A stretch of 64,000 bases of DNA, taken from contig OZ234503.1 of assembly GCA_965153455.1 (NCBI GenBank), forward strand, positions 4,836,001 to 4,900,000. Reading direction: 5' to 3'. Source of the DNA: Sphagnum compactum. Taxonomy: Eukaryota; Bryophyta; Sphagnopsida; Sphagnales. The position numbers and the translations under genes were made by a program. A model generated the notes under the pieces. That model saw only the letters and a program-made list of their open reading frames with translations. It had not been told where the DNA came from and made no database searches. Shown here one piece after another: positions 25,101 through 36,505 of this stretch (positions are counted from its first letter, which is position 1; each line of letters opens with the position of its first letter).

Positions 25101-27829
25101 GCAGGGGTTATTTGTATGAGAAACACCCCTCTTGTTTTATCTTTGGGTTGAAAGATGCCACCTTCATTTTGTTTTTAACAACCGTAATAGTAAGATTTTC
25201 ATATCTGCTTGGACTTTTATTATGAAGGTTGGTATGACTAGTTGGCATGCTCTTAGCAAGCACAAGAGTTCTAGAAAATTTGAGAAGCAGGTCAAGATAG
25301 AGGAATAAAAGGTTTTTGAAAAAAAAACCAAGAACTTGCTGACTTGGGGCATGGGTTATATTACCCCTCCCACCAATCTAGAGAATGAGTTAGACTTTGT
25401 GAACATGCACCCAGGCTCTCAAGGAGATCACTTCCATTTTATTTCAACAACATGCAAAAGAAAAAAGGTGTAACTTATTTTTAAATAATTATTTTTTAAA
25501 ATTTAAATATAAATAACGTGTTTATAATTTCTTATGATAATAAAGTTATCCATGAAGTCATGTGGACTAGACACAGGAAGCATCAATTTCATGAAAATTG
25601 GACGTGTAATTTGAAACTTGGCATGAAGAATGAAAAAGGGTTTTCAAACTAGATTTTGGACTTGAAGTGGGGATCAAACAATTTCAAGTTGTGTTTGTCC
25701 CCATTAAAAAAAAAAATAGAAACCAACCTCATGTGCATTTGAGTTTCAAACTTGCATGAGCTTTTTGTGTTTCATCACAATTGTGAACTTGCTTGACTAG
25801 TGAACTTATTCATGTGATTGTTGGTATGTTTATGTGTAAATTTTTACAAATGTGAAGATTTTTCTATGTAGTTTCATTTATCGAGTGAACTAGGCTACAA
25901 AAGACCATTGGTGTTAAGTGTGGCAAGGAGGCAGCTTGTGCTAAAGTTGTGTTCATAAACAAAGCATTAGTTACAATAATGTTATTGAACACAAAGACCT
26001 AGCAACATTGCTGAATGCAAGGACCTCCAAAATGTAGAAACCTTTGCAAACCTTCAATGTTGAAGGCCCACCCACATAGTAAGTGAGGATCAGGATTATG
26101 CTTGAAAATGAGAAAGCGATGGTGTGCTTAGAAGAATCCAAAGTATGTGACAAAAACTAAAACGTCTTCTATGACTATCATTGTCACAACCTTAACATCG
26201 GGTTCGCAACTAAAGATGGAGTGCAAAGGCCTATGAGGCCAAGAAAACGTGTTTAGGTGTGAAACACACTTTCACAAATGGAGGAGAGTCCAAGAGATGG
26301 AACCCAATGACTCCCAGGTGCATACATTCGTGTAGGAGTCCCAAATGTTTAAAACCTTAGTTGAAAGGGCAAACAAACACCAAATGGGGTCCCCAGGATA
26401 TCATTAAAAATTTCTTGAAGTTTAAATGCCTAAAGTGCCCTCGCATTATTCATTTAGACTTGAAATGCATGAGTTATGATTAAATGAAAGGTCAGGAATC
26501 AAATTCCCATTTTGACTCCCAACCACAAATCCCTTTAAAGTAAGGGTCAAATGATATCTGATTGGGGCATGTAATACACCATTGAAAAGATCTTTTTGAG
26601 GGTTATAAGTTGTTGCCCTTGTATGCTCAAAAAAAGGCTTGATTTGAAAAAGATATGAATGTTCAAAGTTTTGGGACAACAAGAATCCTAATAAGTGGGA
26701 GTCCTAGAAGAAAGTGTCATTTGAATGTAGCTTTCACGAAGAGTCACAGAGTATGATATAGGGAGAGGAATGGTGCTTCCTCCTAAAGGTTGCAAGCTAT
26801 GTAAAACTTGTGCTTAAGGTTGTCCCTACTAAATTTGTTGCACCATTTATGTTCAACTTACATTAATTACTTTCTTTCCTTGGTTGTACAAGTTGATTTC
26901 ATTTTGAACTCTTGCTTGTGAGTTCATCCTAGTCCTATCCTGGAGCTCCAACACGCTATTCCAAAAGTGCTACAAACTAGGAAACATGCCCTGACTCCTT
27001 TCTTTTTCTATTGTTTTACTCTATGACCCACTTTTGGGTCTCTTAAAGAGTTTGGGGGCATGTCAATCATTCTCATGAACTTTATCTATGGGAGGCTTGT
27101 TTATTATCATTATGGTCTTAATCAGTCATTTGTTGCAATCTTTGTGAAAGGTTGCACAAATTGTGTCAACTCCTAAAAGCCATATTAAAGCATGGGTTTT
27201 ATAATCACTCAAGTGTGAACATAATGAACTCATAGTAGTGCCAAAGTTGCCATTTGCATTTAACCTTCAACATGTGCATTTCTAGAAAACAGTCCAAAAA
27301 ATTGAACCTTTCCCTATGCACACCCTGCTTTCTCTTTTCCCTTGTGCGATTGTGATAAGCCAAATTCTACCATGCCTACAATTCCACACGAACCCATCAT
27401 TACTTTGATGTCTATGTCAAATCAATAAAGATTGCTACAAGGTTGTTGGTGATAGTGTGGAATGGCATGCCTTTGGGATTGTCTAAGTTGACAACATTTT
27501 TTACCTTCAATCAATTATCCAACTAAGGCTTTAAAAACATTATATCAAGGAACGACTACAGCTTGAATTTGACATTTTGAATTCTTGTTTGCAAATGCCC
27601 AATTGTTACCCAAATAAGAACCCAAAGATGAGAAGTCAAGATTGTAATTCTAAACACCTTTGTAATATTTTGTGATTATTGAAGTTTAACATGATTTTTG
27701 GTTTACAAATCAAAAAAGTTTTCAAATATGCATCTTCGAGAAACATTCCATCTACTCCTACATCATCTATGTTTTATTAAAGAGGCATCATTTGGATGTT
27801 CTTCTAGTTTATAATTGAAAGGTTTAATT
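19106..27829. other. Gene-free stretch upstream of LPR, with simple repeats
   Basis: Bases 19341..19367 are a (CTT)n run. Beyond it I see AT-rich DNA without exons that can be supported. Bases 20162..20260 hold one copy of a small dispersed repeat with a palindromic core. ORFs at 21200..21526 and 23941..24285 have no recognisable product. A poly-A run lies near 24535..24549. Nothing else could be assigned. Confidence 0.45.
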
Positions 27830-29590
27830 TTTGATACGTAATTTTAAAACCAACATTTGGATCCTAGGTTTTCTTCATTATAACTTGAAGGCAAGAATCA
27901 ATCATTAATTTTATAGGTTGAAATTACAATGACTTTATGGTCTAATTAACATTTGGGATATAAATGGCAAGTATGGAAAACTAATGAATATCATATGTCA
28001 AGCTACATTCAAATTGAACGAGCATTTGGGTCTTTAGTTTTCCATATTTTAACTTGAAAGTAAAAATATACTTTTAATTTTCTAGGTCTAAATTATAATG
28101 AAGTTTGTGGTCTGATGAACATCTGGGTTTTAAATCGTAGGTATGGCAAGGTCAATGCAAGGTATGGTGGTTCACTTTTGGAGTTAAAATAACAATTTCT
28201 ATAAGGTATTTTGTGTTCAAATGTTTAGGGTGAATAATTTAATTTTCAATACATCAAATGATGATTCATTCTAGATTAACAACTTGATTATGAAGACATT
28301 TGCATCACTATTTTTTGAAAGTAATGCATCCATTATCAATATTGGACTTTTGAAATAAATAATATGGAATTGATCAGTTGATTAGATTGTTAAAAAATTC
28401 AAATTTTCATATTGAATTCCACTCCAAATTATTTATAGTGATTAAACATGGGTTGACTAATGAAATCATAAAGTTAAATGTGAAATCTTTTTTTGTAAAA
28501 CCTTAACCAAATGGTAGTTATGAACTTTTGAAGGGTTAGAATTAAACATTGTTTTCAAAAGTCCTTATGAAATGACTTTTTTTTTTTTTGTGCCTAATGG
28601 GTATATAATTGAAATATTTAAATGGGTTTTTATTCTTATGGACTTTATGGGTTTTTCTTTTAGGATTTTCAAAGTGATTTCACCAACTAATTAACAACAT
28701 TTTTCAATATGGGTTTTGACCTAATTTTAAAAGGTTTCATAAATGACTAAAACTTTAATATTCAAAGATTACACTAATGAAACTTAGAATTTTAAACCAT
28801 ATGGATCATTTATAAAAACTTGCTTATAATTCTTGTGAGTGTTGTATATGCCTAAAATGAACCACTAAATAGTGCATGCACTCAGCAAATGGTGAATGCC
28901 CCATGTTTGATTGCATTTAAAGTAAACAAAAATTGGAATCCTTGGTTTTCTTCATTGTAATTTGAAAGTAAGAATCTACTTTTAATTTTTTAGGTTGAAA
29001 TTATAGTGAAGTTCATGGTGTGATAAACATTTGGGTTCTAAATTGAAAGTATGGTACAATGGTGAATACCTCATGTCTAGCTACATTTAGACTAAACCAA
29101 CATTTGGATCTTTTGGTTTTATAATTTCTTATCACACTATAAGAATCTACTTTTAAGTTTCAAGAACTAAATTATAATGAAGTTCATGGTTTGTGAGTGT
29201 TTGTGTTTTCATTCGTAAGTTCCAAGCTAGTCATACCTCTTTGAATACATTCAAATTGAAGTAGTAACTAGATCCTTGGTTTTTGGTTTGCAAATGTAGG
29301 GTATGAATTTTCCTTTCTATGTAAGAATTCAGATGAAGTTCATGGTTTGATGAATATTTGGGTTTGAACCAATAATGCCTTTAGTCTAAGTGCATTCAAA
29401 TTAAATAAATAGTTGAACCTTGGTTTTTTTGTCTATAAATTACGCAATGTAAGAATCTTCCTTTCTATAAATTGGTGACATATTGGTCTATACCTCATGT
29501 CTAATTCACAACAAACTAAAACCATCATTTGGATCCTTGAACAATTGATCTATTACTTGAAGGTAAAAATCTACACACTACCTTTTTCTA
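27830..29590. repeat. Degenerate tandem repeats, ~168-bp period
   Basis: A motif of the form CATTTGGATCCTTGGTTTTC, then TTGAAAGTAAGAATCTACTT, then GAAGTTCATGGTTTGATGAA recurs. TTGGATCC-like boxes lie near 27856, 28024, 28935, 29103, 29267, 29411 and 29530. The clean spacings are 168, 168 and 164; later units shorten, and 28180..28900 lacks a clear copy. It looks like an old satellite-type array or a decayed repeat-rich element. Copies differ at many bases. Confidence 0.6.
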
Positions 29591-30218
29591 TTTGTGAAAT
29601 CACTTAAAGCTAGCAATTGAAATGGTTGTTTGGTATGTAAGGCTAAGGTAACAAAATGGGTATGCTTAAGGTTTGAGAAAATCCATGTTTATGCTAGCAT
29701 TTGTATTTATTTCTAACCTACAATTGCAAGGTAAGATTCTACAAGCTACCTTTCTCTATTTGACCATTCATTTAAAGGGAACATTTGAAATGTTTTAGTC
29801 TGAATTGGGATTGTTGCAATCAAGTGCATTGTAACTCTAGGAATTTTTTTGAAAAGTGTAGGTACATGTACCTAGAAACACGGTTTTGGGTCTATAATTC
29901 TAAATACTTTGTGGCAACTTAATTTATGGTCTCTAGGAATGTAATTTATGGTTTGTAGCTTTGGAGTTCATTAGAGAACTCTACAAATGTCTGAGGAAAT
30001 GTGGTTCTAGTATGTAGCTCTAAAAAACACTATGGCAACTCTACACGTGTCTCTGGGAATGTTTTCATGGTCATGGTGTGTAGTTCTTTGAACCTTAAAT
30101 ATTATGCACTCCATGGAACATTGGGGATCAAAGAATGTACATTTTTTATATATGTTATGGTTGTGTGTGGTAGGTATGGCAAAATTGTTGGTTGATTTAA
30201 ATGTGACACAAGAATTAG
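29591..30218. other. No feature seen
   Basis: AT-rich DNA between the repeat array and the Harbinger-like region. A few TCTAGGAATGT-type repeats occur (29840..30060). No gene is supported. Confidence 0.4.
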
Positions 30219-30845
30219 TTGATGATTCTGAAGTCACGCAAGCAAAAACAAAACCACCTAAAAACAAAAGAAAAGGCACTTAAGAGGGAGAAAGTGCAAA
30301 GAACCATTGTGGAATCTCTGTATTTAAGTACTATGACCACAAATTATCACATTCATTTTGCCACATATTCCAATAGTAAAAAAAATATGACACAATTAAT
30401 TCCATTAGTGGTTTGGAAATCAATCTGCATTTATTATGTGGCTACTTACCTTGATTCTCCATTTACAGAAAACACATTAAAGGATCATTTCCAAAATGCT
30501 TTCAAAGAGTTAAAAACTAGCAATTTTAATGAGGAAAGGTTTTATAAAGCAATTTTTGTAATCAAATGAAATCTTGGCACAACTCAAAGCAATTAACAAA
30601 CACACCACAAGAAATGTGTTAAAAAATAAACAATATTTCATTGATGGGAGACATAATAATAGGTGGGCAACATTTCTTAATTCTCCTAGTTCTCCTAGTT
30701 CCATAGATGTAAACTAACTTAACCCTACTATTAAACCATGTACTCCACCAACTTCCATGTTGGGCCCCATTGAAAGGCCAATGACAAAGCAAAAAATGTT
30801 GCAACTCCAAGCCAAAAGCCTTACAACCATGGCTTCTCATTTTTA
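30219..30845 (+). pseudogene. Decayed frame, possibly the companion (ORF1) of a PIF/Harbinger element
   Basis: The plus strand is open from 30219 to 30569 (116 codons, lysine-rich start). It then continues in another frame to about 30845 with protein-like text (NVLKNKQYFIDGRHNNRWATF, then MLGPIERPMTKQKML). The end weakly recalls the GPIERPMG-type segment of plant Harbinger MYB/NAM-associated partner proteins; this is from memory and uncertain. Its position, converging tail to tail on the transposase at 34881..36105 once the inserted LTR element is removed, fits a two-gene Harbinger layout. It may also be chance coding remnant. Confidence 0.35.
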
Positions 30846-30891
30846 AATGAATTCTAAAATCTAGGATGCACTCTTAGCTACAAAGATGGAT

Positions 30892-30896
30892 ATCAA
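30892..30896. repeat. Target site duplication, left (ATCAA)
   Basis: The 5 bp next to the left LTR are identical to the 5 bp after the right LTR. Confidence 0.85.
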
Positions 30897-31634
30897 TATT
30901 AAGGCCACCCAATGAACTACTGGGTTTTAAGTATTTAAATGAAATAGGAGCAGAAAATGAACATTTCAATTTTGCAACATTAAGTGAGAAATAGTCACAT
31001 TTAAAGTTTATGAAATCGGTAGTTCAAATAAACTACATGTTTCTATCATGCAAACACTTCAAACTTGCAAAAAGACATACAACTTCAAACTCAAAACAAG
31101 ATGGGAAAAAAAGTGGAAAAGATGACTTCAAGTATACTCTTTCAAATCTCCAACATCAAGATCATAAAATTACAAAAAATGATGATACATCTTCCACACC
31201 CTAGGTTTTTCCATATTAGACCTTTAAAGGGGTTAGAAACAGTGGAAATCCCCATAAGTTAGGGGAATCCCATAAATCTTTTTAAAACTCATAATAAATC
31301 CTGTCTAAAAATCTTTATCTAAATTAGTCTAATCAACTAATTTTATGGTCTAAAAATACACACTTCAAAAAACCAGTAATAAGTTTTCGGTAATAGAAAA
31401 CCAATAATGATTTTCAATAATAGTTTCCAGTAATGATTTTTGGTAACAATTTTTGGTAGTGATTTTTGATAGTAGTTTTTGATAGTGATTTCTGGTAACG
31501 ATTTCCGATAACCATTTTTGGTAGTGATTTTCGGTAGTAGTTTTCGGTAATAATTTTTGGTACCAATTTTCGGTAATGATTTCTGGTAGCAATTTCTAAT
31601 AGTGATTTTTTATATCAATTTTCAACCTTCAGCA
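30897..31634 (-). repeat. 3' LTR of the non-autonomous element
   Basis: This copy is aligned with 34100..34831 over its full length (for example AAGGCCAC, TTTTAAGTA.TTAAATGAAATAG, CATGTTTCTA, CACACCCTAGGTTTTTCCAT). It includes a 13-bp tandem array near its right end (plus coordinates). Confidence 0.88.
31376..31628. repeat. 13-bp tandem array inside the 3' LTR
   Basis: About 19 diverged copies of a 13-mer close to RATTTTYGGTARY follow one another on the plus strand. The same array stands in the other LTR at 34580..34820. Confidence 0.8.
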
Positions 31635-31648
31635 TCATCCTCCCTTCT
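31635..31648 (-). other. Polypurine tract of the LTR element
   Basis: The minus strand reads AGAAGGGAGGATGA directly before the 3' LTR. This is the usual place and composition of the plus-strand primer. Confidence 0.7.
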
Positions 31649-31905
31649 ATTTGTGATTAGGTCCTCATAATCATTTACCTAAAAGCTAAAACCTATTTTA
31701 TCATGACAAAAGGGGCTACATCTCTAATTGCTAAATCTACTTCCATGGTGGTTCCTTCACCTTCTTCTTTGCTGTAATGAATATGAAATCATTTGTTTTT
31801 GTTTTTACTAGTCCTGTTTTGGCTTGGAAAAACAACAAAAAAATTCTATAATTAAGCATTAATCTAATCTTTCTATAGTGGAAATCTAATGGGTTTTTCC
31901 AGTAG

Positions 31906-32322
31906 TCAAAATCCAATGAAGCAAAATCTAAGGCAAGATTTAAAAGTTGTCCTAAGGTGAAAATATGTTTGCAGTTCAATGACTACTGCCCATTTTCCTG
32001 TGATACAAGAAGGTTTCTTGTAGTAGGATTTCCAGTAAGCTCCTACATCTACCATCATTTTGATGTTTCTTTTGTTTCCTTCATTTTGGTTGCTGAAATA
32101 TTTTGAGTTCTGATGACACCTCTCCTTATTAGGAGTTGACTTGTATGAATGAACACCAATTGCATTTGCTAGTTTGAAGCTTGCTGGATTTTTCGATTTT
32201 GTAAGAGGCTCCAACAATTTTTTGTAGTCATCACCCATGTTCGCCTCACATGTTGCAACAACTTCAAAACCAAAATAATTAACCTGAATGTCTTTCTGAA
32301 AAACTTGAACATGAACATCCAA
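31906..32322 (-). pseudogene. ORF in the interior of the LTR element, unassigned
   Basis: An open frame of 138 codons (MDVHVQVFQKDIQVNYFGFE at the start). The text before it (YIVRIDLDVHV) continues the frame upstream. It has no recognised catalytic motif and does not resemble protease, reverse transcriptase or integrase. It may be part of an altered gag-like protein, although it lies downstream of the zinc knuckle. Confidence 0.35.
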
Positions 32323-32846
32323 GTCAATTCTAACAATGTAATTTGGGTAAAGACAAGGTTTTTGAGTAGGAGCTACATTGGGGGTAGGAATAAGTATTGA
32401 ATACTTGGGATTCCAAGGGGTCCCATCCCCGATCTTCCAATAAGGCCACTGCCTCTTCTAGGTGATTTGCCTTTCCCAACTAGTCCTCCTCTAGGTGGTA
32501 TGTTGTTACCAAAAGATCCACTTACTCCCAAGGGCCCATTTTTGCCTCCAAGGGGTTCATTCCTTCCATCATGTTGTATTTTGCCTCCATGATGCAGTCC
32601 ACTCCTTCAACCCATTAGTACCCCACTTCCAATGTGACCATTCCCTAAAGGTACATTCCCTATAGGAGTTTGGGAAAATGGCATTTGATTTTTCATAGGG
32701 AAACCATTAATAAGAGGAAGTAACTAGGGAGACAATGCCCGTATTTTCGCTCTATCACTCCTTTCCATCATTGTGATTCCAATAGGAATCGGATTTGGAA
32801 AAGACAACGCGGTACTAAGTGATGGGTATGGAGGAACATATGAGGT

Positions 32847-33302
32847 CTATCGAGGGTAGCAAGGGCTACGCATCATCAACCATGGGTTGGTCATACCTCT
32901 TAAACCTAGCAAATTAGGTCCATAGGCTGGAGGGTAACATCTTAGACTTGAAATTGATACCATCAAAGTTTGATCCATGGTAATTTTAGTAGTTATGGGG
33001 ACAGTGTGAAAAGACAAATTAACTCCAAAACATTCCAATGTTCTAGGTGGCAAACTAGTTGCATGGGTAGGTGTTACAACTATGGGCTTTAGGATTTGAG
33101 AAATAACTGGGTAGGTATTTGGGATAACAATAGGTAAAGGGCTGGTAGTTAACAGTTGGGTAAACTTATAAAGGCAATTTTTTATCACATGACTTGTTTT
33201 ATGGCAAAAAGTACAGGGTGGGACAAAAGAAGAAACTTTGATATTCAAAATAGTGGTTACCAGATCTGCTTGTTGGAATTCATCCCTACTTACAAAACTC
33301 AT
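32847..33302 (-). pseudogene. Gag-like fragment with CCHC zinc knuckle
   Basis: A 151-codon frame contains CTFCHKTSHVIKNC (33174..33215), an exact CX2CX4HX4C nucleocapsid knuckle. It is followed by Pro/Thr-rich sequence. The same frame extends a little upstream (33303..33350) to a TAG. Its place after the 5' LTR fits gag. There is no pol domain downstream. Known role of such knuckles is binding element RNA for packaging. Confidence 0.65.
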
Positions 33303-34080
33303 CTTTGAAGATTGGTCGTTGCACTCATCCTTGGAAGCATCCTTTTCCTTGAACTACTACAATTATTTTATTCGCCTTTCTAGTCGAACAATTTCATTCT
33401 CTCGAGCATGGGCATTGCATAAAACAATCTCATGGCACCGAAAAGACTTCTTTTCGATAGGGTTCCAAATAGGTTTTCGCAAAGTCTCCAATTTTGCCAC
33501 AATAATAGTCATCTACAATTATTGGTTTCTAATATCTTTCCAATCTTCTAATTTTTTTTATCGATAATAATCTCCAAATCCTCTTGTTCACCACTATGAA
33601 ATGTAACAACATCCTCCAAATCGATTTTTGGTAAATCCACTCCTTAACCACCGGCTATTCCAATGTGCATACTTTCCTACAAAACTTCTTCCAATTATTT
33701 TTTTCATGTTCCTAGTCAACATTGTTGCCATAATATTTAAAAACTTAACAAAACAAAAAGAACCTTTATATATATATTTGGGGTTTTTTTTTGTTATCAA
33801 CTACCTTCAACAAAAGCAAAATGGTAAAAATAGAATGAACTATATAATAATATTTGTTTTTCTAGTAAAGACAAATAACTCTAACTAAAAAAAAAAGATT
33901 AAACTTGTGAAAAAGATACCTACTTTTTTGGTGAAAACTAATAGTTTCTACCATAACCCTTAAAACAATTGAATCATAAATTCTATTTCTATATCCGCAA
34001 GATTTTGGTAGAATCAAATAGCTTTAACCAATATTTGTCCAACAAAGAACAACATTGAACCAAAAATTTTGATTCAGTAT

Positions 34081-34099
34081 CCCTGGCATAGTCGCCAAA
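34081..34099 (-). other. Primer-binding-site-like sequence
   Basis: The minus strand reads TTTGGCGACTATGCCAGGG immediately after the 5' LTR end (TTAACA). Position and TGGCGAC form fit a PBS. I did not match it to a particular tRNA. Confidence 0.6.
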
Positions 34100-34831
34100 T
34101 GTTAAGGCCACATAGTGAGCTACCAGGTTTTAAGTACTTAAATGAAATAGAAGTAGAAAAAACACCTTTCAATTCTGCAACATTAAGTGACAAATAGTTA
34201 CATTTAAAGTTCATGAAATCAATAATTCAAATAAACTACATGTTTCTAGCATGTAAACACTTCAAACTTGCAAAAAAAATATACTTCAAATTCAAAACAT
34301 GATGGAAAAAACAAGTGGAAAAGATGATTTCTACTCTTTCAAATCTCCAAATCAAGATCATAAAATTACAAAAAATGATGATACATCTTCCACACCCTAG
34401 GTTTTTCCATATAAAACCTTTAAAAGGGTTTTAAAACACTGGAAATCCCCACAAGTTAGGGGAATCCTAGAAATCTCTCTAAAACTCATAATAAGTCCTA
34501 TCTAGAAATCCTTATCTAAGTTAATCTAATCAACTAACTTTATGGTCTAAAAATATACACTTCAAAAAACTAGTAATAAGTTTTCGCTAATAGAAAACTG
34601 GTAATAATTTTCGATAATAGTTTCCGATAATGATTTTTGGTAACAATTTTCAGTAATGATTTTCGATAGCAATTCTCAATAGTGATTTCTAGTAATGATT
34701 TGCAATATCCATTTTTGGTAGTGATTTTTGATAGTAGTTTTCGGTAATGATTTTCTGTAATAATTTTCAATAATGATTTTTGGTTGCAATTTCTAATATT
34801 GATTTTTGGTATCAATTTTCAACTTTCAACA
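34100..34831 (-). repeat. 5' LTR of the non-autonomous element
   Basis: 732 bp; in plus coordinates it runs from TGTTAAGGCC to TTTCAACA. It includes a 13-bp tandem array at 34580..34820 similar to that of the other LTR. Confidence 0.88.
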
Positions 34832-34836
34832 ATCAA
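34832..34836. repeat. Target site duplication, right (ATCAA)
   Basis: Identical to 30892..30896, directly after the right LTR. Confidence 0.85.
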
Positions 34837-34880
34837 CCATGAGTGCAAAAACAAGGTGCAAATTTCCAACTTGAAGGTAA

Positions 34881-36105
34881 TTAAAAAAGTAAAGGTAATA
34901 TAAAGGAGGAATTCAAGGCAAAAGTTAGAGCTTGCTTGAACTTGTAGTTAGAAATCTCCCATCTATGGTTTGCTAGATCAAAAAGGTGTTCACCAACCAC
35001 TTCATATGTGAGGTTTCTCCTGCTCCTATGTAAAAAATTAGCGAGTAGGGCAACAAATTGGAAAAGGTGGCTGAACTTTGGTTTTGTGTTACTAAATTTT
35101 TTCATGAGTCTCCTCATTTTTCTTTTCAAGCCTCAATATCTCTCTCCATTTGCACTAACTATCCAACATGCATCTTGTTATATGTTTGTATGGCATCTAG
35201 GTTTGAATTGGGAACTACCTCCCATCTCCTAATCCTTTCCATTATAAACATTTTTTCTCCCATGTAACATGGATCTACCAACAAAAATTCAAAATAGTTG
35301 TCCTCATGAATAAGTATTGGCACAATTCCTTATAAAGTGTGGAGTGTTGAAAGATGCTAACATTGTGGTAAGAATTGGAATATCCAATATGTAGATGAAC
35401 AAGCTTGTGTGGTCAATAACAACAATGTTATTCATAGCATAGATTCTCTTTCGTCCATTAAATCAAGACCGATGACCTTGGTCCTTCCAACACTTTCGAA
35501 TCTCAACTAGGGTTCCATCAATGAACCGTATGCATATCGGTAACTTGGGCAAATGGGTGCCCAAAGTAGCTCTCTCTTTGGTTGTAGGCCAACGAATTTC
35601 ATCTACAATGCAAACATTAATGCAAGATGAAATGAACAAAGCATCATCCCACACGGAGCGCTTGGACCAATTCCACATAAAATAGTCATACCTTGTGACA
35701 TTGTCATGTTTCATGAACAAAATAAAGTCTAGAAGCCTTTACAAAGGGTTTAGCTTTTATGGTCTCCTAGTCACAAGATAATCTTCACATGTAGACCTAG
35801 CATGTGACATGATGGTACTAGGCACCACAAAGGATGCAAGCTCCTCAAACTCAATGGCAATAAAGTTTGTCAAGTTCTTGAACAATGTTGGGGTGGCATA
35901 CATTTTGAGTGCCAATGGTTGGGTCCATTGATTGCCCGCTACCCTCTTCCATTTCATGTGAGTTGAAGAAATCTCGAGCACTCCATGCCACCAACCCACG
36001 TTGAAAGAGCATTGTAACCTCTTCGTCCATGTCATACAACATATCATCATCACTTGAAGAAGAACTAGAATGTGAAGAGGTGCTTGAACTTGAAGAAGAA
36101 TCCAT
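34881..36105 (-). pseudogene. PIF/Harbinger transposase, frameshifted
   Basis: The start at 36105 (MDSSSSSSTSSHSSSSSSDD) is the Ser/Asp-rich N-terminus common in plant Harbinger transposases. The text then changes frame several times: NLTNFIAIEFEELASFVVPS, then HDNVTRYDYFMWNWSKRSVW, DEIRWPTTKERATLGTHLP, GFIDGT-like RFIDGTLVEIR, NGRKRIYAMNN, and at the end LLANFLHRSRRNLTYEVVGE. The order is that of the DDE_Tnp_4/HARBI1 family. RFIDGT keeps the first catalytic Asp. At least three frameshifts lie near 35850, 35740 and 35400, so the gene is dead. It should have cut and pasted its element at 3-bp TTA/TAA-type targets. I could not find terminal inverted repeats. Its 3' end lies 45 bp from the LTR element. 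Confidence 0.82.
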
Positions 36106-36474
36106 TTGCTCAAAAAGAAAAAAAGAAAAAAACTTAAGAAAAGCACTAATAAGAACAACAAGAAGAAACCACAAATGTGAAAGAAAAGACCTTGGGACAA
36201 ACTAAACCCTAATGAGAAATGAAAAAAACAAATGTAAAATGAGAAAAATATGCACTTGAAAAACACCAAATCCTAAATACAAGAGCAAGAGAAGAAACAA
36301 GTGAGAACTTTCAACGATACAAATCCAAAAGACAAAACCATTTGGGGCAGCCTGAACGTTTTTCGTCATCCTTAGATTTTGCATTTAGTCCTTAGTTTTC
36401 GCGTTTCGTCCCCAATTTGACAAACTTTGTGGACAACAGGAGACTAAGAATGGATTGAAAAATGGCAGTCCAAA

Positions 36475-36502
36475 GGGGGGGGGGGGGGGGGGGGGGGGGG
36501 GG
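36475..36502. repeat. Poly-G tract (28 G)
   Basis: 28 uninterrupted G on the plus strand, just beyond the Harbinger 5' side. Confidence 0.9.
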
Positions 36503-36505
36503 ATT

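Larger units (their letters stand above)
30897..34831 (-). mobile_element. Non-autonomous LTR retrotransposon (TR-GAG/LARD-like), 3.9 kb
   Basis: Two direct repeats of 738 and 732 bp bound a 2,465-bp internal region, and ATCAA flanks both ends. Read on the minus strand, the 5' LTR is 34100..34831. It is followed at once by TTTGGCGACTATGCCAGGG, in the position of a primer binding site. The 3' LTR is preceded by a polypurine tract (31635..31648). The LTR begins TGTTGAA and ends TTAACA at the well kept copy. The interior has one CCHC zinc knuckle, so it is gag-like, but I see no protease, reverse transcriptase or integrase. Such elements depend on proteins of an autonomous relative. The LTRs differ at many positions, so the insertion is not recent. 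The left LTR boundary has TA in place of TG. Confidence 0.88.

Noticed and set aside
27830-29590. CRISPR array
   Set aside because: Units are long, diverged and tandem without spacer structure, and this is a plant nuclear sequence.
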